From positions 1-64,000 of IMG/VR virus record IMGVR_UViG_3300013126_000016: a DNA stretch of 64,000 nt. One strand, written 5' to 3'. Every line of letters starts with the position of its first letter. The first letter of the stretch is position 1. A program made the position numbers and the translations under genes. This document shows positions 32,079-41,400 of the stretch, in pieces. Source of the DNA: a virus. The notes under the pieces are model-generated. The model was not told the DNA's origin and searched no databases. It saw nothing but the letters and a program-made list of their open reading frames with translations.

Positions 32079-32772
32079 TGATAACAAAGTAATTAATGAG
32101 ATTAATAACGCATTAGTTTACTTTGAGCAATTACAAGACTGTGTAGAAAGGTTAGAGGTAGTAGATAGAAATCTAAAAGTAAACGAATACACAGAAGATA
32201 TAAAAGTTGTAATAGAGAAGTTAAAGACGTTGATAGCAGCATTAGACACTAATGAAGGGGAAGAGAGTGTAAAGCATTTATTTAAGGAAGGTAATTTAAA
32301 CAGATTACCAAAGACAAAAATAGAGAGATTAGGGTACGGGAGAATAATAATAGATTCATTAAATAGGGGTGAGAGTATAAAAGATATATCTAATAAACTA
32401 TCTTTATCAATTTCAATGGTGTCTAAATTCTGCAAAATGTATGAAAGTTTAAAACCTTCTCAGAAATATGAAGTAAAGAGAAGATCAGTATTTAATATAG
32501 CGGATAACTATGAGGAGTTATACGTTTTATTGTATAGGACTCTATCAAAATTAGAGAGTTTAGATCCAGAAGTTTATGTAAAGTGTGCAAGCGAGGTAAG
32601 GTTATTACTAGCAGCAGTTGATAAATTTATAGAGAAGAATACGGAGAGAAAAAAGATACAGGAGTTAGGGCAAGTAATACTAGAAATATTAATAGCAGAG
32701 TCACCGGAAAGGAGGGGGCATATAATAGAGAGATTTAGGAAGATAGGGATAGGGCACATGATAGGAGTGTAG
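32020..32772 (+). CDS. HTH protein, possible small terminase or regulator
   Basis: The protein has 250 residues. It overlaps the previous gene by 59 bases in another frame; the start has an AGGAAAG ribosome site. After an acidic helical first third, SLNRGESIKDISNKLSLSIS followed by MVSKFCKMY (about 112-140) is a good helix-turn-helix. The C-terminal 100 residues are helical (LSKLESLDPEVYVKCASEVR). HTH plus helical oligomerisation region is the layout of small terminases, but also of repressors. The gene ends before the GC-rich palindrome at 32783. Confidence 0.7.
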   Translation: MDYYQEHEYTPPLLNLEKSDDNKVINEINNALVYFEQLQDCVERLEVVDRNLKVNEYTEDIKVVIEKLKTLIAALDTNEGEESVKHLFKEGNLNRLPKTKIERLGYGRIIIDSLNRGESIKDISNKLSLSISMVSKFCKMYESLKPSQKYEVKRRSVFNIADNYEELYVLLYRTLSKLESLDPEVYVKCASEVRLLLAAVDKFIEKNTERKKIQELGQVILEILIAESPERRGHIIERFRKIGIGHMIGV

Positions 32773-32782
32773 GGTAGTAGAA

Positions 32783-32794
32783 AGCCGCGCGGCT
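32783..32794. repeat. GC-rich palindrome AGCCGCGCGGCT
   Basis: It lies 10 bases after the HTH gene; the left flank is strongly G-rich on the plus strand. No T-run follows. The remaining 90 bases before nrdB hold nothing clear. Confidence 0.65.
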
Positions 32795-32884
32795 ACGTTA
32801 ATAAATAAGTTAATAAATTTTTTACTTATAGAAGATACTATAAGAGTTAAATTAAAAGAAGTCGCGCAAATAATAAGAAAAAAT

Positions 32885-33847
32885 ATGTTAACAGAGCCCA
32901 GGTTAAGGTATAAGCCTTTTGAGTATGAAACAGCCCATGAGCTAGGTAAAAAGCAATGGAACTCGTTTTGGACAGCTGATGAGTGTGCCTTAACAGAAGA
33001 TATATTAGATTGGAATACAAAATTAACAGAAAATGAAAAGAGAGTAGTAGGAGGAGTTTTAAAAGGATTTACCCAACTAGAACTACTAATAGGGGATTAT
33101 TGGTCAGGAGTAGACAAATGGTTTCCAAAACCAGAAATAAGTTATATGGCAAAGACCTTCAGTGCGTTTGAGGGTATACATGCAGAAGCATATAATAAAC
33201 TAACAGAATCATTAGGTATAGATGATTTTGAGGCTTTTCTATCAGACCCCCAAGCAAAGAAAAGATTAGAAAACCTAATAGAAATAAAAAAAGAAACTAA
33301 AGAAGAGATAGCAAGATCGCTGGCTATCTTCTCAGCATTTGCAGAAGGTGTTTCTTTATTTTCATCCTTTGCAGTCCTAATGAGATTTCCTATAATGAAC
33401 AAACTTAAAGGAGTAGGTACTATAGTCGAATACTCTAGTAGAGACGAGAATTTACACTCTAAAGCAGGTATATGGTTATTTAATCAATTAATAAGAGAAA
33501 ACCCATTTTTAAAAACTAAAGAGCTAGAAGATAGTGTACATGAGGCTGCAAGAGTATGTGTAGAGTTAGAAGAAGGATTCATAAAGTCTATATTTGAGCA
33601 AGGGGATTTATTAGGATTAAAAGCAGAGGATTTAAAAAACTACATAAGAGCAAGGGCAAACCAAAAACTAATAGATTTAGGGTATAAGCCTATAATAGAA
33701 TACAATAGAAAATCAGCTGAGTCTATATCAAGCTGGTTTGATACATTAACAGCAGCAGGGAGGAATCATGACTTTTTTGTGACTACAGAAACCAACTACA
33801 GTCAAAGTAAGAAGTTTGATCCAAAGAAACTAACGTTTAACTTTTAG
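32885..33847 (+). CDS. nrdB: Ribonucleotide reductase class I beta subunit
   Basis: The protein has 320 residues. It carries the diiron/tyrosyl radical site: E in TQLELLIGDYW, then FEGIHAEAY with E96-x2-H99 and Y103 at the spacing of the radical tyrosine in class Ia, FAEGVSLFSSFAVL and EYSSRDENLHSKAG (E-x2-H). The end FDPKKLTFNF is the probable tail that docks on the alpha subunit. It makes deoxynucleotides with NrdA. The order beta then alpha is the reverse of most bacterial operons; the gap to nrdA is 11 bases. Confidence 0.95.
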   Translation: MLTEPRLRYKPFEYETAHELGKKQWNSFWTADECALTEDILDWNTKLTENEKRVVGGVLKGFTQLELLIGDYWSGVDKWFPKPEISYMAKTFSAFEGIHAEAYNKLTESLGIDDFEAFLSDPQAKKRLENLIEIKKETKEEIARSLAIFSAFAEGVSLFSSFAVLMRFPIMNKLKGVGTIVEYSSRDENLHSKAGIWLFNQLIRENPFLKTKELEDSVHEAARVCVELEEGFIKSIFEQGDLLGLKAEDLKNYIRARANQKLIDLGYKPIIEYNRKSAESISSWFDTLTAAGRNHDFFVTTETNYSQSKKFDPKKLTFNF

Positions 33848-33858
33848 GGTTTAAAGAA

Positions 33859-35736
33859 ATGCCAGAACAGATTAAAGTTGAAGGAATACAAAGTTTGTTT
33901 ATAGAGTTAGAAGAAGAGTTAAACGATTTAAAGGAGAAGGGAGAAGCACCACAATGGTTAAGTGGGGAGGGTTTAAAGCTGTTAAAAACAGGGTATTTAG
34001 GAGTAGGGGAAACGCCAAAAGGGATGTGGGAGAGAGTAGCCCAAGCAGCTGCCTCCAAATATAAATCTAGTAATGAAGACTATCTAAGAGATATAGAAAT
34101 GCTAGAGGAGGAGCAAGAAATAAATTTAGAAGAAAGATTCTTTGAGTTAATGTGGAAGGGTTGGCTAGGAGCAGCTAGTCCTATACTATCTAACTTAGGG
34201 ACACCTAAAGGGCTGCCTATTAGTTGTTATTCATCTTATATAGCTGACAACAGAGAATCTATTTTTAAGAGTTGGGAAGAAATAGGTTGGATGTCTTCTA
34301 TAGGAGGCGGTACAGCTGCTCACCTAAGTGACTTGAGACCTTTAGGTTCAAAGATAGCTAACGGCGGGGTTTCTAATGGAGTTGTACCTTGGATAAAAGT
34401 ATTAGACTCTGTTATGGTAGCAGTAAACCAAAGTGGGTTTAGACGAGGTGCATTAGCAGCCTATTTAGATATAGATCATCCAGACTTTTTATCGTTTTTA
34501 AAGATAAGGCAGCCGCACGGGGACATAAATCATCAATGTTTGAATATACATCATGGAGTTACAATCACAGATGACTTTATGAGAAGATTACGAGAAGGAG
34601 ATGAAGAGGCAGCAACCCGCTGGGCTAAATTAATAGAGACTAGATTTAATAAAGGAGAACCTTACATCATTTTCATAGACACAGTAAACAAAAACAACCC
34701 AGATTGGTACAAAGACAAGGGTCTTACTGTAAAAGGAAGTAACTTATGCTCTGAGATATGTTTACACACATCAGAAGAATATAGTTTAGTATGTTGTTTA
34801 AGTTCACTAAACCTAGCAAGATATGATGAATGGAAGCACGACAGATATATAATAAGAGACAGCATATTCTTTTTAGATGCGGTTATGGAAGAGTTTATAG
34901 AAAAAGCTGAACATATTCCTGGCATTAAAAGAGCTTATGAGTTTGCCTTAAAAAGTAGAGCCTTGGGGTTAGGAGTAATGGGCTATCATACTTTGTTGCA
35001 AAGTAGAGGATATGCATTTGAAAGTGAAGAAGCAAGATTATTAAATGAGGAAATATTTGAGAGAATACACAGAGAAGCATGGATGGCAAGTGCAGAGTTA
35101 GCATTTAGATTAGGGGAGCCGGAGTGGTGTAGAGGATATGGAGTAAGAAACACCCACTTAACAGCTGTTGCTCCCACAAAGTCAAATTCAGTAATAGCAG
35201 GGGGGTTAGAAGGAAATTCTATTTCAGAAGGAGTAGAACCTTACTACAATAATTATTATGTAAACGATACAAAAGGTGCTTACTTTAGAAAGAATCCAGT
35301 TCTAGTTAAATTACTAAAAGCTAGAAATAAAGATACAGAAGAAGTATGGAGTTCCATAAAAGATAATTCTGGTTCAGTCAGTCATTTAGACTTTCTTACA
35401 GAAGAAGAAAAAAACGTATTTAAGACAGCCCATGAAATAAACCAGATAGAACTAATAAATCAGGCTGGTACTAGACAACTATACATAGACCAAAGCCAAT
35501 CGTTAAACTTATTTTTTCTTAGTAGAGACGATGAAGAATACATAAACTTTATAAATGCTGTTCATGTACAATCGTGGAAAAAGGGAGTTAAATCATTGTA
35601 TTACCAAAAAGGAAAAGCAGAGTTAAGTAGTAAGAGCAATATATCCTTTGAAAGGATAGAAGAAGAGCAAAAGGAATCTATACCTGAGTTCTGTGGTTTA
35701 AGTAAAGAAGAAGGTTGTAATGTTTGTGAAGGATAG
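33859..35736 (+). CDS. nrdA: Ribonucleotide reductase class I alpha subunit
   Basis: The protein has 625 residues, shorter than typical NrdA because the N-terminal ATP cone is absent, so overall dATP inhibition may be lost. Active-site features: PISCYSSYIADN with the first redox Cys, NLCSEICLHT (N-x-C-x-E of the thiyl site), LVCCLSSLNLARYDEW with the second Cys, PTKSNSVIAGG...EGNSISEGVEPYY, and a C-terminal GCNVCEG pair of redox cysteines. No intein or intron is present. Works with nrdB and the nearby thymidylate synthase to supply phage DNA synthesis. Confidence 0.95.
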   Translation: MPEQIKVEGIQSLFIELEEELNDLKEKGEAPQWLSGEGLKLLKTGYLGVGETPKGMWERVAQAAASKYKSSNEDYLRDIEMLEEEQEINLEERFFELMWKGWLGAASPILSNLGTPKGLPISCYSSYIADNRESIFKSWEEIGWMSSIGGGTAAHLSDLRPLGSKIANGGVSNGVVPWIKVLDSVMVAVNQSGFRRGALAAYLDIDHPDFLSFLKIRQPHGDINHQCLNIHHGVTITDDFMRRLREGDEEAATRWAKLIETRFNKGEPYIIFIDTVNKNNPDWYKDKGLTVKGSNLCSEICLHTSEEYSLVCCLSSLNLARYDEWKHDRYIIRDSIFFLDAVMEEFIEKAEHIPGIKRAYEFALKSRALGLGVMGYHTLLQSRGYAFESEEARLLNEEIFERIHREAWMASAELAFRLGEPEWCRGYGVRNTHLTAVAPTKSNSVIAGGLEGNSISEGVEPYYNNYYVNDTKGAYFRKNPVLVKLLKARNKDTEEVWSSIKDNSGSVSHLDFLTEEEKNVFKTAHEINQIELINQAGTRQLYIDQSQSLNLFFLSRDDEEYINFINAVHVQSWKKGVKSLYYQKGKAELSSKSNISFERIEEEQKESIPEFCGLSKEEGCNVCEG

Positions 35737-35744
35737 ATAATTAC

Positions 35745-35768
35745 AATTAGGCTATTTATAGCCTAATT
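35745..35768. terminator. Hairpin after nrdA
   Basis: AATTAGGCTAT-TT-ATAGCCTAATT, followed by three ACATTT direct repeats. A probable terminator or attenuator between nrdA and dps. Confidence 0.65.
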
Positions 35769-35807
35769 ACATTTACATTTACATTTAACAGAATTAATAA
35801 ATTTATT

Positions 35808-36263
35808 ATGATAGAAGATATAAGTAAATATAAAGACTTAATAGTAGAGTTATACAAGCTGCAAGCTAATACTTTTGTGCTTTATTTAAAGAGTTGGGGA
35901 GCGCATTGGAATGTAGAAGGAATAAACTTTATAGAATTGCATGAGTTATTCAAAGAGGTGTATGAGGGGTTAGAAGAAGAAATAGATAGGATAGCCGAAG
36001 GGATAGGCTCATTAGGGTATAAAGCGCCGGCTAACTTAGAGTTATATATAAAGTTATCTCAGCTAAAAGAATTTAAAGGAAGTGAGAGTTATGATATACT
36101 ACTCAGTTCTTTATTATCAGACTTATTAGAAATAGAAAGTTTGTTATTAAACTGTAATAAAGAAGCTGTAAAAGTAGAATGTGAGGCTATACTTAATATG
36201 CTACAAGATATAATAGAGCAAAATAGGGTGTATATATACAAACTGAGAAGGACTGTTAAATGA
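35808..36263 (+). CDS. dps: Dps-like ferritin
   Basis: The protein has 151 residues, typical of Dps. The core motif is KSWGAHWNVEGINFIELHEL followed by FKEVYEGLEEEIDRIAEGIG: two His (HWNV and LHEL), Asp and Glu (IDRIAE) are the usual intersubunit ferroxidase ligands. Dps cages oxidise iron using peroxide and can protect DNA. A phage copy could limit oxidative damage in a photosynthetic host. The N-terminus lacks a basic DNA-binding tail. A GC-rich core (about 36008) encodes APAN. It overlaps the next gene (ATGA). Confidence 0.85.
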   Translation: MIEDISKYKDLIVELYKLQANTFVLYLKSWGAHWNVEGINFIELHELFKEVYEGLEEEIDRIAEGIGSLGYKAPANLELYIKLSQLKEFKGSESYDILLSSLLSDLLEIESLLLNCNKEAVKVECEAILNMLQDIIEQNRVYIYKLRRTVK

Positions 36264-36751
36264 TAATAGAGTATAATAAACTGAATTATTTAAAAAGTAC
36301 AGATGAAGTTTTGTATGTAAGTAGTAGTAGGAGTAAAAAAGGAGATATAGAGAAATTAAAGAAAGCAGGGGGATGGGAGAAGTTAGGATTTAAAGCTGGG
36401 TGGTGGGAAGTAGACGAAGATATAACAGAGTATGCGAACGTAAGACATGCAAAAAAGATAGTAAACTTTTTAAAGAACAGTAAGAATACTTTAATTTATG
36501 CAGAGCAGATAGAAATAGGGATAGTATTAGAAGCGTGTAGGGGAGTAATACAAGAAAATAAACTAGAAAGGTACAGTGTAGGAGATGCGGTAAACGGAAA
36601 GAGAAAGGTAATACCAGATGTATGGTTAGCGGCGTTATTAGACAATGAAGCTAAAATGGGTGGGAGATTGGTAGGAGAAATAGAAAGTTACTTAGCAACT
36701 CGAATAGCAATTGACAGCGCGGCTACAATTATAGAAGGAGAATTTGATTAA
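36260..36751 (+). CDS. Hypothetical protein
   Basis: The protein has 163 residues, coupled to dps by an ATGA overlap. It has a compact alpha/beta look (GWWEVDEDITEYANVRHAKK) with no recognised motif. A GC-rich core near the end (about 36713) encodes SAAT. Co-translation with dps suggests a related role, otherwise unknown. Confidence 0.7.
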   Translation: MIIEYNKLNYLKSTDEVLYVSSSRSKKGDIEKLKKAGGWEKLGFKAGWWEVDEDITEYANVRHAKKIVNFLKNSKNTLIYAEQIEIGIVLEACRGVIQENKLERYSVGDAVNGKRKVIPDVWLAALLDNEAKMGGRLVGEIESYLATRIAIDSAATIIEGEFD

Positions 36752-36754
36752 GTT

Positions 36755-36928
36755 ATGACTATAGAAGAGTTATTAAGCATAGCTATAAGATATAAATTAG
36801 GGAGAGAGAAGCTAGGGGATAATTGGACTATAGGAAAAGCAGTAGAGTACGAAAGTACCCTACCAAGAAAACTAACAATTGAAGAGTTAACTAAATTAAC
36901 TAAAAGAGAGGAGCAATTACAGTTTTAG
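36755..36928 (+). CDS. Small hypothetical protein (57 aa)
   Basis: The product begins MTIEELLSIAIRYKLGREKL, continues GDNWTIGKAVEYESTLPRKL and ends in a short helix. It starts 3 bases after the previous stop, and its own stop overlaps the end of the convergent recombinase gene by 12 bases. Last gene of the plus-strand run. No family was recognised. Confidence 0.6.
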   Translation: MTIEELLSIAIRYKLGREKLGDNWTIGKAVEYESTLPRKLTIEELTKLTKREEQLQF

Positions 36929-38395
36929 AGTAATAGATATTTCCTTATTAGAGTTAATAGTAATGAGTTCTATTAGAAGGAGATAGATATCACGTTTTTC
37001 TTGTTTAGTTCTACTTTTAAAAAAGAGGTCATCTTGAAAACAATCTAAAAGGAGTTGACGTTTATTATTAATAGAAGTAGAAAGAGATTTTTCCCTATTA
37101 TTGATGTGGTCTATTTGTGAATACAGTTTACGAATATTAGGAGTAAGTTCTGGGTCTTCTAGGGATTCCAGGACTTTTATTTTATTAAGGATAGGAGCTA
37201 TTAAGGGGTTTACAGAAGTAGATTCAAGTTTTTCTTCTTTTACTAAAAGAGATACTTGGTATGCTTTGTTTTTGAGTTCAGAGATAACTAAATCTTCAAG
37301 ATAAGTATCTCTAGTAATAGAGCGATTAGAGCATATACAACTTTTATAAGCTGCGCGGCAGCGGTAGTAAACATAAGTAATACCATTCTTACTTTTAGTA
37401 CTGCAAGTGTCCATACTGCGGTTACAGTGAGGACATTTAATTAATCCTGTTAGAGGATAGCATTTAGAAGAAGTGCCATAGCCTTTAAGAGAGGAGTTTA
37501 GTTTTGAGATACTTAATACTTGTTCATACTCATAGTCAGACATTAAAGTTTGATCAGGGTGAGTATTGTAAAAGATGATATTGTCTTTTGAGGTGTTACG
37601 TCTAAAGTAAGATGTATGGCCTCTTAAAATAGGGGAATGAAGCCAAACTGAGAGGCCTTGGTAAGTATATAAATCAAAAGATAAATGGTTTCTTTCTCTT
37701 CGGAGGTTTTTAGAAACAGGGGGGAAAAGGCCATACTTAGACATAACAGTTCTGAGAGTAAGGCGAAGGGATTTAAGAGACAGATAGAGTTCAATGAGTT
37801 CGCGGGCTAAATTATGAATACTAAACTCTTGTTTAGTTTCTAATAGACAAAGAAAGGGGGCAGTATTAAGTTTAGGGTAACCGTTCTCTAAAACATACCC
37901 AAAGACTGGCATAGAAACCTTTTTGCTTTTTCGTATATACTCCCAAGAATCAGAATAGCGTTCTTTAATTCGTTCTATTTCGTTCCTGCTAAAAGTTACT
38001 AAAAGGCGGGCATGAGTACGACCTCCTACAGTAGTAAGATCAATATTATCTTTAAGTCCTATGCAAGGGGTATTAGTGCTAATAACAAGTTCGATAAATT
38101 CCTCCATTAAAGAATGAGAATCAGTTAATCTATCTAAGCGTGTAAGGACTACTTGACTAACAGAATTAGATTTAATTTCTTCCATGAGTTGGGAAAGACC
38201 TTTTCGTTTTTTAGAAGAACGAGAGATAACGTCCCAATAAATTTCTGTACAACCATAAGATTTAAGTTCATCTATATGTCTTTCAAGAGTACCTTGTTTA
38301 GACAATCCATAGCTGCTTTCAGATCTAGACAAGCGGGTATAACCAATAATACGATTAGAGGGGGAGGAAAAGATAAGATGACCTGTTTTATCCAT
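36917..38395 (-). CDS. Large serine recombinase, XisF-like
   Basis: The protein has 492 residues. N-terminal resolvase domain: IGYTRLSRSESSYGLSKQG (catalytic Ser probably S23), then SQVVLTRLDRLTDS with the active-site Arg, and GGRTHARLLVTFSRNEIERI. A recombinase domain and a zinc ribbon (GLIKCPHCNRSMDTC and YRCRAAYKSC) follow, then a coiled-coil end. Architecture matches large serine integrases and cyanobacterial XisF-type excision enzymes. It could integrate or excise this phage or control a DNA rearrangement. It lies next to the 38393-38450 repeats, a possible regulatory or attachment region. Confidence 0.9.
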   Translation of the reverse strand: MDKTGHLIFSSPSNRIIGYTRLSRSESSYGLSKQGTLERHIDELKSYGCTEIYWDVISRSSKKRKGLSQLMEEIKSNSVSQVVLTRLDRLTDSHSLMEEFIELVISTNTPCIGLKDNIDLTTVGGRTHARLLVTFSRNEIERIKERYSDSWEYIRKSKKVSMPVFGYVLENGYPKLNTAPFLCLLETKQEFSIHNLARELIELYLSLKSLRLTLRTVMSKYGLFPPVSKNLRRERNHLSFDLYTYQGLSVWLHSPILRGHTSYFRRNTSKDNIIFYNTHPDQTLMSDYEYEQVLSISKLNSSLKGYGTSSKCYPLTGLIKCPHCNRSMDTCSTKSKNGITYVYYRCRAAYKSCICSNRSITRDTYLEDLVISELKNKAYQVSLLVKEEKLESTSVNPLIAPILNKIKVLESLEDPELTPNIRKLYSQIDHINNREKSLSTSINNKRQLLLDCFQDDLFFKSRTKQEKRDIYLLLIELITINSNKEISITLKL

Positions 38396-38450
38396 AGGAG
38401 GAAGAGAGTTTTATGTGTATAGTAAATAAAACATAGGAGGAGTTTACTAT
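38393..38450 (-). promoter_or_regulatory. Repeats upstream of the recombinase
   Basis: CATAGGAGGA occurs at 38393-38402 (covering the start codon) and again at 38432-38441. ATAGTAAA (38419-38426) and TTTACTAT (38443-38450) form an 8-bp inverted repeat that encloses the second copy. This may be an operator by which the recombinase controls itself, or part of a recombination site. Confidence 0.35.
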
Positions 38451-38491
38451 AGAGATAAAACTTTAAAAAATAAAGTTTATAAAACTTTAGG

Positions 38492-41400
38492 TTATTGTTG
38501 TTTAAAGAAAGCGAGGTCTTTTAGGGATTCTTCTGTAGTGTATTTAGGATATAAAGGGTCTAAAACTAGTAAGCCAAATCCGTCTGCAGTAGTTGAGTCT
38601 GTTTTTATATCTATAGAAGATGAACTAATAGAAACATCAAGGGTATATTGAGAAGGAGGGGTATATTGAGGATATTGAGGGTCGCTCCTGTATTGAACTG
38701 TAGGTTTAAAACCAGAAGAGTCTACAGTAAGTTTTATATTAGCAGTAGGTCTTTGCTCTTCTAATTTCTTCTTAGCGCGTTTTATTTCTACTATTTGTGA
38801 ATCAAACTCTAATACTATTCTTTGTAGTTGTTGATAATTTAAGACTGCTTTAGAATTAAATATATTAGTTTGGTCTTGAGGTTTAACAACAGGATTATCC
38901 GAGGGTAATTTAGCTATAGTACTTTCAAGAGCATTTTGAATAGGGGTAGGGACATTAGAGAGGAAATCGTATCCAGTAGTATTTTCGATTTGGTCAACAG
39001 TGGTCACATACCTTTTCCAGTCGTGGTCTAATGTTTCGCTGTTAGGGATATTAACAGCAATCACAGGGGTGCTAGAGGTAATATCTGAAATGCCAGAGGG
39101 TCGATCTAAGACAACAATTATTTTCCAGGTATATTCAGGGATATTAACTAGATTATTAATTTTCCCCTTGCTTCCAGAAACACCAGCAATAACATACAAG
39201 GTTTTTCCTTCTTGTATTAGTTTTCTACTGTAATCTTCTAAACTTGCCCAGGTTTTTCTATTATTAGTTTCTGTTTGAGGGATGATATTAGTCATTAAAA
39301 AAGTAGAGGAATTATCGTCCCTACTTCCTGTTCTATCCGAAGATGGAACTAAATGTCCTCTGTCATATCCAGAACCCCTATAATCACTTGGTTTTACAGA
39401 TTCCCACTCTTCTGGGAGACTGAAATCTGGTTTAAAATCATTTTGTCTTTTAGTGCTTCCTAGCCATAATTGATTAGCTTCCCATGATACCCAATTAGCA
39501 GTTCCAGTACTTCTGTTATAGGATAAAGCGTATTGTTCCTTTATCATTAGATAATTATTGGGACTACTAGTATTAGATTTAGCTTGACTAGGGTTACCAA
39601 GTAATAAATGAGGTGTTAGATATATCTGTTTTGGTGTATTAGGTGTACTAGATGTATTAGGTGTATTAGGTATATTAGGTATATTAGATTTATATTCTTT
39701 TGTTTTACTAACGGAGTCTAGTGGAACTTTAGTGTTAAACGCGCCGCTAAATATATCTATTAACTTATTACCTAATCTGTAAAGTATAGTTTGTCCTTGA
39801 TTAGGTATAGAGTTAATAAAGAAGAGATATTCATCTTGTCTCCTTTTTACTAGACCTCCTAAAACTCTACCATGATTATCTTTATTGTAAGGTAACAACC
39901 ATTTAGCAGCACTTAGATAATCTCCTTGATTTAAAAACTTAAGTAAAGTAGAGTTTTTAAATCCACCCACACCAGCATTAAAAGCAAAAGAAGTAAGAAT
40001 AGTAAACTGAGTTCTAGTTAAAGGTACTTTAACATTGTCTCTAACAGCTGTAGCAGCTTTATCCATATCCATAATAAAGATACGTTCTCCTTCTTGTTGG
40101 GTTATCCTTTGTCCCCACTTAACATCAGGTCCTGTATGACCATAACCTATAGTAAGAACACCCGTACCGTCATCATAAGTTTGAGGACGAAATTTTTCTT
40201 TATCTTTTATGTAATTAATTATTTGTTGATCATGCTGTATATGAGTAGGTAAATATGGATTAAATAACCTATTATCTACTTTACTAGTAGAAAAAGAAGT
40301 ATTACTAATAGGAGTATTCTTAGTAGGTACTTTAATACCAGCAGGTAAGGGTCTTCTAGGTATATTAATTTTCTCAGATGCTATTAAATAGCGTTGTGGT
40401 TCTATTAAAGTATTTATAGAAGTAAAATTTCCCGCTCCTGCATAGTTAAACTGTTTAGGATTAAGTATTTTATCATTACTTTTTTGTGATGCTATTGAAT
40501 AGAGTTGTGGTTCTACTAAAGTGTTTACTTCTATAAACTCTCCTGCTCCTGCATAATTAAAGTGTTCAGGAGAAGTAGAAGATATTTGTTGTTTTTCTTG
40601 AGTATGTTGAGTAACTATTACTTGAGATGGTTTTATAGATTGTCTTCTAAACCTTTCTTTATAGAAACGAACTTTTTCTAGTAAGAGACGCATATCATGA
40701 GAACGAGGGTCTGACCTATTCTCATTACGGTCAACATCACGGTGTGTAGTTATTCTAGACTCAGGGATATTATATCTTATAGACAATTCCGCAATAGCCT
40801 GAGCCATACTATCGTATTGTTCAGGAGTATAGCCTGAGTGGCCTATAGAATAGGGGTTACTATTAGCTGGGGATTCATAGGAAAAGTGATAAGAAAAGTT
40901 ATTAACTGAAGGTTTCTGATTACGACTAACTCTAAAAGTTTCATTATTAAAATAAGAATTAGAAGCACCAAAAGCTCTTTTAGAGTAATCAACTAATTCT
41001 ATGACAGTTCCGTCTCTAGTGATTATTCTATGATAACTAACCTTAGATCTAGGATCTTTAAAATAATTAACAGCTGATCTAGCAGAACTGGCTGTCTCGT
41101 GTAAAACAATTAAAGGTTGATTAGTGGCAGGTTTGCCATAAGCATCAACAGTAAGACGTTCTCCATAGTTAGAGGGGTTAACTTGTTCTCTTATAGTTCT
41201 ATAAGTTCTATTAGTGGGTAGCTGCGCGGCGGCTGCCCTTGGAATTAAACTCTGTACTATTTGACTTCCTATAGACTGTTGTGCAGACTGTCTAGCTATT
41301 TCTAAAGTTGTACTTCTACGGTCATTACTAGAACCTGTTAAGTCTAAAGCTCTGTTAGTAGCTATTTGTATAGATGTATTATTAGCAACATTAGATGGTA

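Noticed and set aside
33859-35736. Intein or intron in nrdA
   Set aside because: Motifs run in the normal order with no insertion, and length is short, not long.
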